From Lachnospiraceae bacterium (GTDB lineage: Bacteria > Bacillota > Clostridia > Lachnospirales > Lachnospiraceae), in the NCBI GenBank assembly GCA_015057005.1, contig SVFF01000015.1:1-53548 (forward strand): DNA of 53,548 bases, in the 5' to 3' direction. The notes below the pieces were generated by a model. The model was not told the DNA's origin. It did no database searches and saw only the letters and a program-made list of their open reading frames with translations. Below, one piece after another: positions 42,949 through 51,425 of the stretch. A program made the translations under genes and the position numbers. Numbering within the stretch: the stretch's first letter is position 1; every line of letters starts with the position of its first letter.

Positions 42949-44433
42949 TTACTGCAGGAACGCTCTCACTACATCCTTCATCTCATCCACCTGACACTGC
43001 TTATCGTGGAGAATGGGCGCAGTGCGGATCTCTTCAATAGCATTCGGCACAGCCACATTTGCAATCCCGGACAGTTCATCCACCAGTTCAAAATCAGACA
43101 AAGCATCATACTTTTCATCAATGGCGTTCATAACGCTTCTGGTGAATTTGTAGGGGCTTGCCGTGGAAGCGATCACAGTTTTTGTGGTATCACCGGTCTC
43201 AGCCACATATTTGCCGTATACTGCAGACGCAACTGCCGTATGGGTATCAATCACATAACCACAGTCCTCATAGATAGCCTTGATCTCTGCTGCGGTCTCC
43301 GCTTCGTCTGCAAAGTTGCCGTAGAAATCAGACAGGCCGGCTTTCATCTCCTCAGTAATCTCGTATTTGCCCTGACCCGAAAGCGCCGCCATCAGTTCCG
43401 CATTCTTACCTGCGTCATTGCCTGCAATGCGGTAGATCAAACGCTCCAGATTACTGGAGATCAGGATATCCATGGAAGGAGATGTAGTCAGTACGAAGTC
43501 TCTGTTGCGGTCATACACGCCGGTAGCAAAGAAGTCGTACAGCACCTTATTGTCATTGGAAGCGCAGATCAGCTTGCCGATGGGCACTCCCATATTTTTC
43601 GCATAAAATGCAGCCAGAATATTGCCAAAATTGCCGGTGGGCACCACTACGTTGATCAACTCACCATCAGCAATCTTCTCTTCTGCCAGAAGTTTTGCGT
43701 ATGCATATACATAGTAGCAGATCTGAGGCACCAAACGGCCGATATTGATGGAGTTGGCGGAGGAGAACTGGAATCCCTTTTCTCCAAGTTCTGCTGCCAG
43801 TTCCTTATCGGAGAACAGCTTCTTCACGCCGGTCTGGGCATCATCAAAGTTACCGTAGATACCTACAACGGAAGTATTGGCTCCCTTCTGGGTAAGCATC
43901 TGCTTCTCCTGGATAGGACTTACACCGTTCTTAGGGTAAAATACCATAATACGGGTACCTTCCACATCTGCAAATCCTGCAAGTGCGGCTTTTCCGGTAT
44001 CTCCGGAGGTGGCGGTCAAAATCACAATTTCATTTGTAATCTGATTTTTGCGTGCCGCAGTAGTCATCAGATGGGGCAGAATGGACAAGGCCATATCCTT
44101 AAAAGCAATGGTGGAACCGTGGAATAATTCCAGATAATAGGCCTTCTTGGTCTCCACCAAAGGTGCGATCACATCCGTATCAAACTTAGCATCATAAGCT
44201 TTTGTGATACAGTTTTTCAGTTCTTCTTCTGTAAAATCAGTCAGATAGAGTTTCATTACCTCATACGCCACTTCCTGATAGGTCATGGCAGAAAGCTCTT
44301 TTAAGCTTTTCTCTAATGCAGGAATGGCACCGGGCACGAACAGACCGCCGTCTTCTGCCAATCCTTTTAAAATCGCCTGGGAAGCTGTCACCTTTTCACT
44401 GCTTCCTCTGGTACTGCTGTATAATACTTCCAT
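42949..44433 (-). CDS. thrC: threonine synthase
   Basis: PLP enzyme making threonine from O-phosphohomoserine. 494 residues, the longer bacterial/fungal class: N-terminal YSSTRGSSEKVTASQAILKGLAEDGGLFVP, Schiff-base Lys112 in HGSTIAFKDMAL, phosphate-binding TATSGDTGKAAL, and FPNG-like substrate block VVPTGNFGNILAAFYAKNMG. The end is complete. AAGGAA precedes the ATG by about 11 bases, a little far. No homoserine kinase or dehydrogenase is next to it. It is upstream of the aminopeptidase P gene by 66 bases. Confidence 0.95.
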   Translation of the reverse strand: MEVLYSSTRGSSEKVTASQAILKGLAEDGGLFVPGAIPALEKSLKELSAMTYQEVAYEVMKLYLTDFTEEELKNCITKAYDAKFDTDVIAPLVETKKAYYLELFHGSTIAFKDMALSILPHLMTTAARKNQITNEIVILTATSGDTGKAALAGFADVEGTRIMVFYPKNGVSPIQEKQMLTQKGANTSVVGIYGNFDDAQTGVKKLFSDKELAAELGEKGFQFSSANSINIGRLVPQICYYVYAYAKLLAEEKIADGELINVVVPTGNFGNILAAFYAKNMGVPIGKLICASNDNKVLYDFFATGVYDRNRDFVLTTSPSMDILISSNLERLIYRIAGNDAGKNAELMAALSGQGKYEITEEMKAGLSDFYGNFADEAETAAEIKAIYEDCGYVIDTHTAVASAVYGKYVAETGDTTKTVIASTASPYKFTRSVMNAIDEKYDALSDFELVDELSGIANVAVPNAIEEIRTAPILHDKQCQVDEMKDVVRAFLQ

Positions 44434-44504
44434 AACAATTACCGTTCCTTAGTCACTTTATTTTAAAACAATTGCTGATATATCAATTCTTACTATCCTA
44501 TTTC

Positions 44505-44702
44505 TTAATAAAACAAGGAGCAAGTCTCCCTCAAAAATTCAGCCCGTTCCCTCAGGGTTTCCTCCGGGACTTTGAATTTCTCCGCCAGACATTTCATGCA
44601 CAAAAACTGCTCATCTGTCCGTGAAAGAATTTTGCGGTACATTCCCCTGTCCAGCACACCTGTCTTTTGCCCGCACCTTGTACACAGTTCCTGCTCTGTC
44701 AT
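44505..44702 (-). CDS. small zinc-ribbon-like protein
   Basis: 65 residues with CTRCGQKTG and LCMKCLAEKF, two CxxC knuckles 27 residues apart, then a charged helix (EETLRERAEFLRETC). The arrangement would bind one zinc ion. Family not recognised. The ATG overlaps the TGA of the GH27 gene (ATGA at 44699-44702), so its translation is coupled to that of the galactosidase. Function unknown; small zinc ribbons of this size can be regulators or adaptor subunits. Confidence 0.7.
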   Translation of the reverse strand: MTEQELCTRCGQKTGVLDRGMYRKILSRTDEQFLCMKCLAEKFKVPEETLRERAEFLRETCSLFY

Positions 44703-45838
44703 CTCTTTACGATCTTGGCTCTGTAGATTTTACAGGTCATGGCAGGAAGCTTAGGTGTATAGAAATCAAACTTGGTGATGGTCTCACCGGTAAAGATATC
44801 TGTCAGTTCCAGGCCGATACCCTTGCCGGAAGGAATACCCAGATCGTCAAAATAAGCCAGCACTTCCAGTTCTGCGTCATCGCTGTAGTTAAACAGGCCA
44901 AGGGCAAACTCGTTGTTGTCCAGCATTTTGATAGCTGCCAGTCTCTTATTCAGGTTGTGATAGCGCTGTCTCTCATCAATATAAGGCGGACGACACTCAG
45001 GATCCTGGTTCAGTCTGATCAGTTCCTTATTGGTAAGCAGCTCATGACAGAAATCATCCAGCTTTCTAAGGTCTGCGCCCAGCATCAAAGGTGCACCCCA
45101 GAAGCACCACAATGCAAAGTGCATCTTGTAAGCCTCATCGCTGCAGCCACCGATTCTTGCCACATTGCCGGTACCGCGCATGCCCACGATCAGCATGTCA
45201 ATATCGTTAAAACAGCCGGGACCGCTCTGGGAAAATTTGTCATACTGCTGTGTAAAATTATTTCTGAAAGATTCCGGGCTGTCAAAAATATCTACAGTGG
45301 AACGATACAGATGGGCACCTGCACTTCTCATCCAGTCGTGAGGATTATTCTCTCCCACAGTACAGCCGGAAAATACGATATCCCTGCCGGTAGCGCGCAG
45401 CGCCATGGACATGGTCACGTAAGCATTTCTGGCATCTGCAGAACCTGCAAAATGGCACTTGTCATATTTTAAGTAATCCACGCCCCATGAGGCAAACATG
45501 GCTGCATCCTCATACTCATGACCATAGGAACCCGGATAGCCTGCACAGGTACGCACGCCTGCAGCAGAATACATACCAAATTTCATCCCTTTGGAATGAA
45601 TGTAATCAGCAAGATACTTCATGCCGTGAGGGAATTTTTCCGGATCGGGCACCAGCTCGCCCTTCTCATTTCTCTCACGCAGTGCCCAGCAATCGTCGAT
45701 TACCACATACTCATAACCTGCATCTCTATATCCTTTTTCGACCATAAGGTCTGTCATTTCCATAACTACGGTTTCATTGATATTAGGGCCAAAGGTATTC
45801 CAGGAATTCCAGCCCATAGGGGGAGTCTTAGCAAGCAT
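44699..45838 (-). CDS. alpha-galactosidase (GH27)
   Basis: Removes terminal alpha-galactose from raffinose-type sugars or galactomannan. 379 residues: TPPMGWNSWNTFG at the start, YVVIDDCWALRERN, nucleophile Asp126 in YLKYDKC, acid/base Asp214 in NDIDMLIVG, and HFALWCFWGAPLMLGADLR. No signal peptide, so the enzyme is intracellular. GAGAGG eight bases before the ATG. It is translationally coupled to the 65-residue zinc-ribbon protein. Some GH27-like enzymes take arabinose derivatives, but the galactosidase reading is best. Confidence 0.92.
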   Translation of the reverse strand: MLAKTPPMGWNSWNTFGPNINETVVMEMTDLMVEKGYRDAGYEYVVIDDCWALRERNEKGELVPDPEKFPHGMKYLADYIHSKGMKFGMYSAAGVRTCAGYPGSYGHEYEDAAMFASWGVDYLKYDKCHFAGSADARNAYVTMSMALRATGRDIVFSGCTVGENNPHDWMRSAGAHLYRSTVDIFDSPESFRNNFTQQYDKFSQSGPGCFNDIDMLIVGMRGTGNVARIGGCSDEAYKMHFALWCFWGAPLMLGADLRKLDDFCHELLTNKELIRLNQDPECRPPYIDERQRYHNLNKRLAAIKMLDNNEFALGLFNYSDDAELEVLAYFDDLGIPSGKGIGLELTDIFTGETITKFDFYTPKLPAMTCKIYRAKIVKR

Positions 45839-45944
45839 AACCGTTACCTCTCATCCAATTATGATTATTTAGAAATATGTTATCACAGTAAATACTTTTT
45901 TTCAATGAACAGATGTGACATTCTTGGAAATCTATGATATGATA

Positions 45945-46003
45945 GTTACAGTTCACACGACACAATAGCGCGGCTTTGCGAATGACGCGATGCGAACTGC
46001 AAC
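45945..46003. repeat. spaced inverted repeat in the divergent intergenic region
   Basis: GTTACAGTTC (45945-45954) and GAACTGCAAC (45994-46003) match as arms in nine of ten positions and enclose GC-rich CGCG/ATGCG-type sequence. It lies between the start of the GH27 gene and the start of the YprB-like gene, just before a TATAAT-like box (near 46013). Confidence 0.45.
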
Positions 46004-46049
46004 TTATGATAGTATATAATTTTGAACTTACATAGAAACGAGGTCCACC

Positions 46050-47156
46050 ATGAAAATCTTTAAAGAAACACTTGCTGATTTTTCACTCTCTTATCCTCTG
46101 GAAAAAATTGCCCCCCCGGATAAAATTCTCTTTTTTGACATAGAGACCACCGGTCTGTCTGCCCGATCTTCTTATCTGTATCTGATCGGATGTGCTTATT
46201 TTGAAGACGGCAACTGGCATACCATCCAGTGGTTTGCAGACCGATACGATCAGGAGACTGCTGTTCTGGATGCTTTTTTCACATTCGCAGCTTCCTACGA
46301 CCATTTGATCCACTTTAACGGCAACAATTTCGACCTGCCCTTCGTGGAGCAAAAATGCAGTCAGCTGCAGCTTCCGCACACCTTCGGGCATTTCAGCGGT
46401 GTGGACCTGTACAAGCGTATCTCACCCTATAAATTCTTTTTAAAGCTGCCCAACTGTAAGCAAAAGACCATCGAACAGTTTTTAGGGATAGACCGCAAGG
46501 ATATTTTCTCCGGCGGCGAGCTGATCGGCATTTATCAGGATTATGTGAAATCCCCCAGCGAATTCGCAGAGAAAACCCTGCTCCTCCACAATGCAGATGA
46601 TCTGAAAGGTATGTTGCAAACCCTGCCCATCCTTGCTTATTATGATTTGTTCAATGAGGATACCCTGAAAGCAAAAAAAGTCCAGGCCAACTACTACAAA
46701 GACATAAACGGTGCCAAACATAAGGAGCTTTTGATCACACTGCAGCTGCCCACTCCCCTTCCCTGTCCGGTAAGTTCTGCCGCCAACAACTGCTATTTCC
46801 GCGGAGAAGGCGCTGAGGCCACGCTGAAGGTACCTATTTATGAGGAGGAACTGAAATATTTTTACTCCAATTACAAGGACTACTATTATCTGCCGGAGGA
46901 AGATGTGGCGCTGCACAAGTCTGTAGCAAGCTTTGTGGCAAAGGAACACCGTCTGCCTGCCACCGCCTCCACCTGCTATACCAGAAAATATTCTTCCTAT
47001 CTGCCTCAGTGGGAAATAGTCTTTGAGCCCTTTTTCAAGCGGGACTACAAGAGCAGAGAACTTTTCTTTGAATTGACGGACGAAATGAAAAAAGACCGGG
47101 GCGCGTTTACTGCTTATGCGGCCCATGTGATCAGTATGATTGCGGCAACGTATTAA
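46050..47156 (+). CDS. YprB-like ribonuclease H-fold exonuclease
   Basis: 368 residues. The DEDD-type exonuclease core is clear: Asp30 and Glu32 in FFDIETTGLSARSS, an Asp in HFNGNNFDLPFVE near 97, and HNADDLKGM near 185. The rest (about 200-368) is a helical C-terminal part with the conserved LPLPCPVS...YYYLPEEDVALHKSVASFV and a CTRKYSSYLPQ end. Members of this group (B. subtilis YprB) have unknown substrates, probably RNA or DNA ends. GAGG six bases before the ATG supports the start. It is the only plus-strand gene in this half of the window apart from the alcohol dehydrogenase. Confidence 0.85.
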   Translation: MKIFKETLADFSLSYPLEKIAPPDKILFFDIETTGLSARSSYLYLIGCAYFEDGNWHTIQWFADRYDQETAVLDAFFTFAASYDHLIHFNGNNFDLPFVEQKCSQLQLPHTFGHFSGVDLYKRISPYKFFLKLPNCKQKTIEQFLGIDRKDIFSGGELIGIYQDYVKSPSEFAEKTLLLHNADDLKGMLQTLPILAYYDLFNEDTLKAKKVQANYYKDINGAKHKELLITLQLPTPLPCPVSSAANNCYFRGEGAEATLKVPIYEEELKYFYSNYKDYYYLPEEDVALHKSVASFVAKEHRLPATASTCYTRKYSSYLPQWEIVFEPFFKRDYKSRELFFELTDEMKKDRGAFTAYAAHVISMIAATY

Positions 47157-47167
47157 AAAAACAAAAA

Positions 47168-47198
47168 CACCCTGATGTACATTAAGTACACCAGGGTG
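47168..47198. terminator. bidirectional terminator between the YprB-like gene and rpsA
   Basis: CACCCTGATGTAC / GTACACCAGGGTG arms with A runs before and T runs after. Confidence 0.88.
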
Positions 47199-47223
47199 AA
47201 ATTTTTGTTTGGAATCTTAAAAA

Positions 47224-48363
47224 TTATTCAGCATCCTCTGCTGCGATCACTGCATCGATATCTACAGCTACTACATCAGCATCTTCTACGGGAGCTTCTT
47301 CCTTGGGCTGGGGAGCGAACATAGCCTTGATGCTCAGTGAGATCTTCTTGTCTGCCTCGTTGAAATCAACGATCTTTGCAGTTACTTCCTGACCAACGCT
47401 GAGAACGTCTGCGGGCTTCTCGATGTGCTCCTTAGCAATCTGGGAAACATGAAGCAGAGCATCAACACCGGACTCAAGCTCTACGAATGCACCAAAGTCG
47501 GTCATTCTTGCAACCTTACCGGTTACAACATTGCCTACAGCATATTTAACATCTGCATCCTTCCAAGGATTAGCATCTGCAAACTTCAGGGACAGAGCAA
47601 TCTTGTTGCCGTTGATCTCTTTGATCAGAACCTTCAGCTCATCGCCAACCTTGAATACTTTCTTGGGATGCTCAACTCTTCCCCAAGACATCTCGGAGAT
47701 GTGAAGCAGACCGTCTGCGCCGCCCAGGTCGATGAATGCACCGAAATCGGTTACATTCTTAACAACACCGTCAACTACATCGCCTTCGTGAATTCTCTCG
47801 AAGAGAGCCTTCTGGATCTCAGCCTTCTTAGCTGCGATCAGCTGTCTGCGGTCACCGATGTATCTTCTTCTCTTAGGATTGTACTCGCTGATAACGAATT
47901 CAATCTCCTGACCTGCATACTTGGTCAGATCTTTCTCATAAGTATCGGAAACCAGGCTTGCAGGGATGAAGATTCTAACTTCTTCCACAACTACGCTTAA
48001 GCCGCCATCCAGTACCTGAGTAACAACAGCTTTTAATACTTCCTTGTTGTTGAAGGCTTCTTCGATTCTCTTGTTGCCTCTGTCAGCAGCAAGACGCTTG
48101 TAAGTAAGCTGAACCTGTCCTTCACCATCGTTTACTTTAAGAATCTTAACCTCCATGGTGTCACCGACCTTTACAACAGAAGTAAGGTCGACACTGGAGT
48201 CATTTGTGTATTCGTTCTTGGTAAGAATGCCGTCTGATTTATATCCGATATTCAGCACGATCTCTTCAGGCTTCACATCGATGACTGTACCTTCGACTAC
48301 CTCTCCTGCATGTATTGTCTTTAAAGATTCTTCCAACATTTGTTCAAAAGTTAATTCTGACAT
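47224..48363 (-). CDS. rpsA: 30S ribosomal protein S1
   Basis: RNA-binding ribosomal protein. About 379 residues with four S1 motifs (roughly 15-85, 100-165, 185-255 and 270-340), for example GTVIDVKPEEIVLNIGYKSDGI and VVKNVTDFGAFIDLGGADGLLHISEMSWGR; the third and fourth are the best. Fewer repeats than in E. coli but usual in Firmicutes. The start at 48363 has GAGGAGG. It overlaps the 3' end of ispH by 20 bases. In many Clostridia ispH and S1 are fused into one protein; here they are separate frames. It is the last gene of cmk-ispH-rpsA. Confidence 0.93.
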   Translation of the reverse strand: MSELTFEQMLEESLKTIHAGEVVEGTVIDVKPEEIVLNIGYKSDGILTKNEYTNDSSVDLTSVVKVGDTMEVKILKVNDGEGQVQLTYKRLAADRGNKRIEEAFNNKEVLKAVVTQVLDGGLSVVVEEVRIFIPASLVSDTYEKDLTKYAGQEIEFVISEYNPKRRRYIGDRRQLIAAKKAEIQKALFERIHEGDVVDGVVKNVTDFGAFIDLGGADGLLHISEMSWGRVEHPKKVFKVGDELKVLIKEINGNKIALSLKFADANPWKDADVKYAVGNVVTGKVARMTDFGAFVELESGVDALLHVSQIAKEHIEKPADVLSVGQEVTAKIVDFNEADKKISLSIKAMFAPQPKEEAPVEDADVVAVDIDAVIAAEDAE

Positions 48364-49216
48364 AATTTTGAACCTCCTCAATTAATTTATTTGGGGTGGA
48401 AGCCCCCGCAGTAATACCCACTAGTCGAACAGCTTTAGGTAGCTCTAAATGCAAGTCATCCAGTGTCTGTATAAAATAGGTGTTTGCACACTCCCTGCTG
48501 CAAATCTCGTACAGCTTCCTTGTATTGGAGCTGTGCCTGCCTCCTATTACAATCATAACATCAGCCTCAGATGCGAGAGCTTTTGCTGACTGCTGTCGTT
48601 CTTCAGTCGCATTACAGATAGTGTTCACAACACTATCATTGTAACCTTTTTTCTGAAAAATTTCAACTATATCTTGAAATTTATTGTAGTTAAATGTCGT
48701 TTGGGAAACGATACAGATATCTTCCCCCTCCGAAAAGAGCATTTTTTCGGCTTCTTCAACAGTTTCCAGTATGGTAACAGGCCCGCTGCACCATCCTTTG
48801 ATGCCTTCCACCTCAGGATGTCCCGGATTTCCCACAATCACCACATGCTTTCCCTCTGCTCCTGCCTTCTCCACAATTCTGTGAATCCGCTTTACAAAAG
48901 GACAGGTGGCATCCACACACTCTAAGCCTTTTTGAGCGATAATATCACAAATCTCCCTTGGCACACCGTGCGCGCGGATGATGACGGTACAGCCCTTCAC
49001 ATCAGAAGTGCCGCCGCATTCCAGTTCCAGCAACTCCTCCTTGCTCTCCAGGACTATCACACCCTTTTCTTCAAGTTCCCTTACCACTTCCTCATTGTGA
49101 ACGATCGGCCCATAAGTATATATAGTCTTCCCGGTATTTATCTGTTCATACACAGTATCTACCGCACGTTTCACTCCAAAACAAAAACCTGCACATTCAG
49201 CCAGTCTGACTTCCAT
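48344..49216 (-). CDS. ispH: 4-hydroxy-3-methylbut-2-enyl diphosphate reductase
   Basis: Iron-sulfur enzyme, last step of the MEP isoprenoid pathway, giving IPP and DMAPP. The three cluster Cys are in CAGFCFGVKRAV (Cys12), VDATCPFVKRIH and TICNATEERQQ; the substrate-binding HxxxE/His motifs are in VHNEEV and GNPGHPEV. About 290 residues. The start at 49216 (MEVRLAEC) is preceded by AAGGAAAT; the frame reaches 49276. The gene overlaps rpsA by 20 bases and follows cmk by about 63. This trio is a recurrent clostridial operon. Confidence 0.95.
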   Translation of the reverse strand: MEVRLAECAGFCFGVKRAVDTVYEQINTGKTIYTYGPIVHNEEVVRELEEKGVIVLESKEELLELECGGTSDVKGCTVIIRAHGVPREICDIIAQKGLECVDATCPFVKRIHRIVEKAGAEGKHVVIVGNPGHPEVEGIKGWCSGPVTILETVEEAEKMLFSEGEDICIVSQTTFNYNKFQDIVEIFQKKGYNDSVVNTICNATEERQQSAKALASEADVMIVIGGRHSSNTRKLYEICSRECANTYFIQTLDDLHLELPKAVRLVGITAGASTPNKLIEEVQNYVRINF

Positions 49217-49279
49217 ATTTCCTTCTTTCCGCTCTGCCATCAGCTTTCCCTGCGATGCAGGTATGCTTTTACGCAAGTC

Positions 49280-49945
49280 TTATTTTTTCTCTTCACAAAT
49301 ATTGATAATATGGGCAATCACCTCATCAATACCCATATAAGAGCTGTCCACCAAAATAGCATCCTCCGCCTGTTTTAAGGGGGAATGCTCTCTGTTCATA
49401 TCACGGTAGTCTCGTTCCTCAATGTCTGCCTTGATCTTTTCCAGGTCACACTGCTGTCCCTTGGCGGTCAGCTCGTCAAATCTTCTCTTGGCACGTACTT
49501 CACTGCTGGCTGTGAGATAAATCTTTACCTGGGCATTCGGAAGCACACAGGTACCGATATCTCTGCCGTCCATGATACAGTCGCTCTTGGCAGCCAATGC
49601 CTGCTGCAGTTCCACCAGTTTCTTGCGGACTGCCGGCTGCACACTTGTGGCAGAAGCCATATTGCCCACTTCCTCTGTGCGCAGAAATGCATTTACGTTT
49701 TCACCGTTTAAAAAAACAACCTGTTCACCGTTCTCGTAAGCAATGGTAATATCAGCCTCCTGACACTTTTTGCTGATACCCTCTGCATCGGAAGCGTCAA
49801 TCCCCTCTCTGATCATAAAAAGGGCCATGGCACGGTACATAGCACCGGTATCCACATAAATCAATCCTTTTTTCCTGGCTACTGCCTTTGCAATGGTACT
49901 TTTGCCTGCGCCTGCAGGTCCGTCTATTGCTACATTATAACTCAT
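49280..49945 (-). CDS. cmk: cytidylate kinase
   Basis: Phosphorylates CMP and dCMP using ATP. About 221 residues; P-loop GPAGAGKST at 9-17, followed by KGLIYVDTGAMYRAMA, the CMP-binding insert VGNMASATSVQPAVRKKLVELQQAL, and MDGRDIGTCVLPNAQVKIYLTAS. The start at 49945 has GGAGG about six bases upstream (the four-residue longer frame is not needed). First gene of cmk-ispH-rpsA; separated from the BaiN/HI0933-type gene by the tandem array. Confidence 0.96.
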   Translation of the reverse strand: MSYNVAIDGPAGAGKSTIAKAVARKKGLIYVDTGAMYRAMALFMIREGIDASDAEGISKKCQEADITIAYENGEQVVFLNGENVNAFLRTEEVGNMASATSVQPAVRKKLVELQQALAAKSDCIMDGRDIGTCVLPNAQVKIYLTASSEVRAKRRFDELTAKGQQCDLEKIKADIEERDYRDMNREHSPLKQAEDAILVDSSYMGIDEVIAHIINICEEKK

Positions 49946-50017
49946 GATAACCTCCAAATTTGATATTTATTACTTCAGCCATCCGCATCCGGCTGATTTT
50001 TTATGCTTACTTTATGC

Positions 50018-50145
50018 AGCGCATTTTTTACTGAGCATTTTATACTGATCATTTTATACTGATCATTCTATACTAATCATTCTGTATTGTTCATTCTATA
50101 CTGATCATTCTGTACTGTTCATTCCATACTGATCATTTTATGCTG
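50018..50145. repeat. 14-bp tandem array between the HI0933-type gene and cmk
   Basis: Nine units of CATTCTATACTGAT type at exact 14-base spacing (CATT at 50022, 50036, 50050, 50064, 50078, 50092, 50106, 50120, 50134). The TGA stop of the upstream gene (50133-50135) is in the first unit of the array in its direction of transcription. Confidence 0.9.
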
Positions 50146-51425
50146 CTTCCTGCCAGATATCCCGTGGACCAGGCAATCTGCAGATTAAACCCTCCGGTCA
50201 AAGCATCCAGATCCAGCAATTCACCGGCAAAATACAGGCCGGACACCTTTTTTGATTCCATGGTGGACGGATTTACATCCTTGACAGACACGCCGCCTTT
50301 GGTGATAATGGCCTCCGCAAAAGGTCTGGTACCGGTAACTGTCAGGGGCAGATTCTTGATCAACTCCCCGAAGCTTCTCCGTTCTTCCCTGGTCACCTCA
50401 TTGACTTTCTTTTCCGGGTCAATGCCGGACAATTGAATCATAACCGGAATCAGCCTGGTGGGGAAAAGCCCATTCAACGCATTTTTGAATTGCTTGTTCT
50501 TACTTTCTTCAAAATCACGCAGGATACGCTTATCCAACTGTTCTGCGTCCAGAGCCGGTTTCAGGTCAATATAAAGCTTCATCTCACCGTTTTTAGGCTT
50601 TTTATAAAAACTGCTGGCACTGAGCACCAAGGGACCGCTTACGCCGAAGTGGGTGAACAGCATCTCACCAAACTCGCTGTACAATTCTTTTTTACCGTTT
50701 GTCATGCGAAGGGAAACATTCTTAAGGGACAGTCCCATCAAATCTCTGCACCAGGTTTCGGAAGTCTCCAGAGGCACCAAGGCCGGCTGGCATTCTGTCA
50801 CTTTATGACCCGATTCTTCCGCAAAGTGATGGCCGTCTCCCGTGGAACCGGTGCTTGCATAAGAAAGTCCGCCGGTACAGAGGATGCAGGCATCTGCGTG
50901 GATTGTCCTCTCATCCGAAAGTACCACTCCCCTAATTCTTTGCCCTGCTTCTTTTCCTTTACGGCCTGACCGGGACTCCTCATTGTCCCCGGCATACTCC
51001 TGTTCCATAGGCTCTGTCAGAATATTTTTCACTTCCGTGTTCAGCATTATATTTACGTTCAGCTTACGCAATTCTCTCTGAAACGCTGCGATCACATCTG
51101 AGGAATGGTCCGATACAGGAAACACTCTGTCTCCCCGCTCTATTTTCAAAGGACAGCCCGCCTTCTCCAAAAAGCTCATGATTGCTTTATTGTCATATTG
51201 GTAAAAGGCGCTGTACAAAAATTTCTCATTGGTGCACACATTGGCAAACAATACTTCCATATCCGCCGCATTGGTCACATTACAGCGGCCTTTTCCGGTG
51301 ATGAAAAGCTTCTTGCCCAGCTTTTCATTCTTTTCCAGAAGTGTCACCTGATGACCATTCTGCGCAGCTGTTATTGCTGCCATCATACCAGCGGCTCCGC
51401 CGCCCACTACAATTACTTTACTCAT
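50133..51425 (-). CDS. HI0933/BaiN-family flavoprotein (NAD(P)/FAD oxidoreductase)
   Basis: 430 residues. N-terminal FAD-binding GGGAAGMMAAITAA at 8-21 and the ELE-type second dinucleotide block LLEKNEKLGKKLFITGKGRCNVTN, typical of YhiN/HI0933 proteins; the end FAGELLDLDALTGGFNLQIAWSTGYLAG closes the FAD site. BaiN of bile-acid-transforming clostridia belongs here, but most members have unknown substrates. The ATG overlaps the stop of the RpiR-type regulator by four bases (ATGA). Its stop codon is the first unit of a 14-base tandem array. Confidence 0.9.
   Translation of the reverse strand: MSKVIVVGGGAAGMMAAITAAQNGHQVTLLEKNEKLGKKLFITGKGRCNVTNAADMEVLFANVCTNEKFLYSAFYQYDNKAIMSFLEKAGCPLKIERGDRVFPVSDHSSDVIAAFQRELRKLNVNIMLNTEVKNILTEPMEQEYAGDNEESRSGRKGKEAGQRIRGVVLSDERTIHADACILCTGGLSYASTGSTGDGHHFAEESGHKVTECQPALVPLETSETWCRDLMGLSLKNVSLRMTNGKKELYSEFGEMLFTHFGVSGPLVLSASSFYKKPKNGEMKLYIDLKPALDAEQLDKRILRDFEESKNKQFKNALNGLFPTRLIPVMIQLSGIDPEKKVNEVTREERRSFGELIKNLPLTVTGTRPFAEAIITKGGVSVKDVNPSTMESKKVSGLYFAGELLDLDALTGGFNLQIAWSTGYLAGSSIK

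Noticed and set aside
43006..44127. 373-codon plus-strand frame opposite thrC
   Set aside because: Shadow of the conserved threonine synthase; no initiation signal.
50018..50145. CRISPR array
   Set aside because: 14-base units without spacers and with continuous degeneracy; no cas genes in the window.
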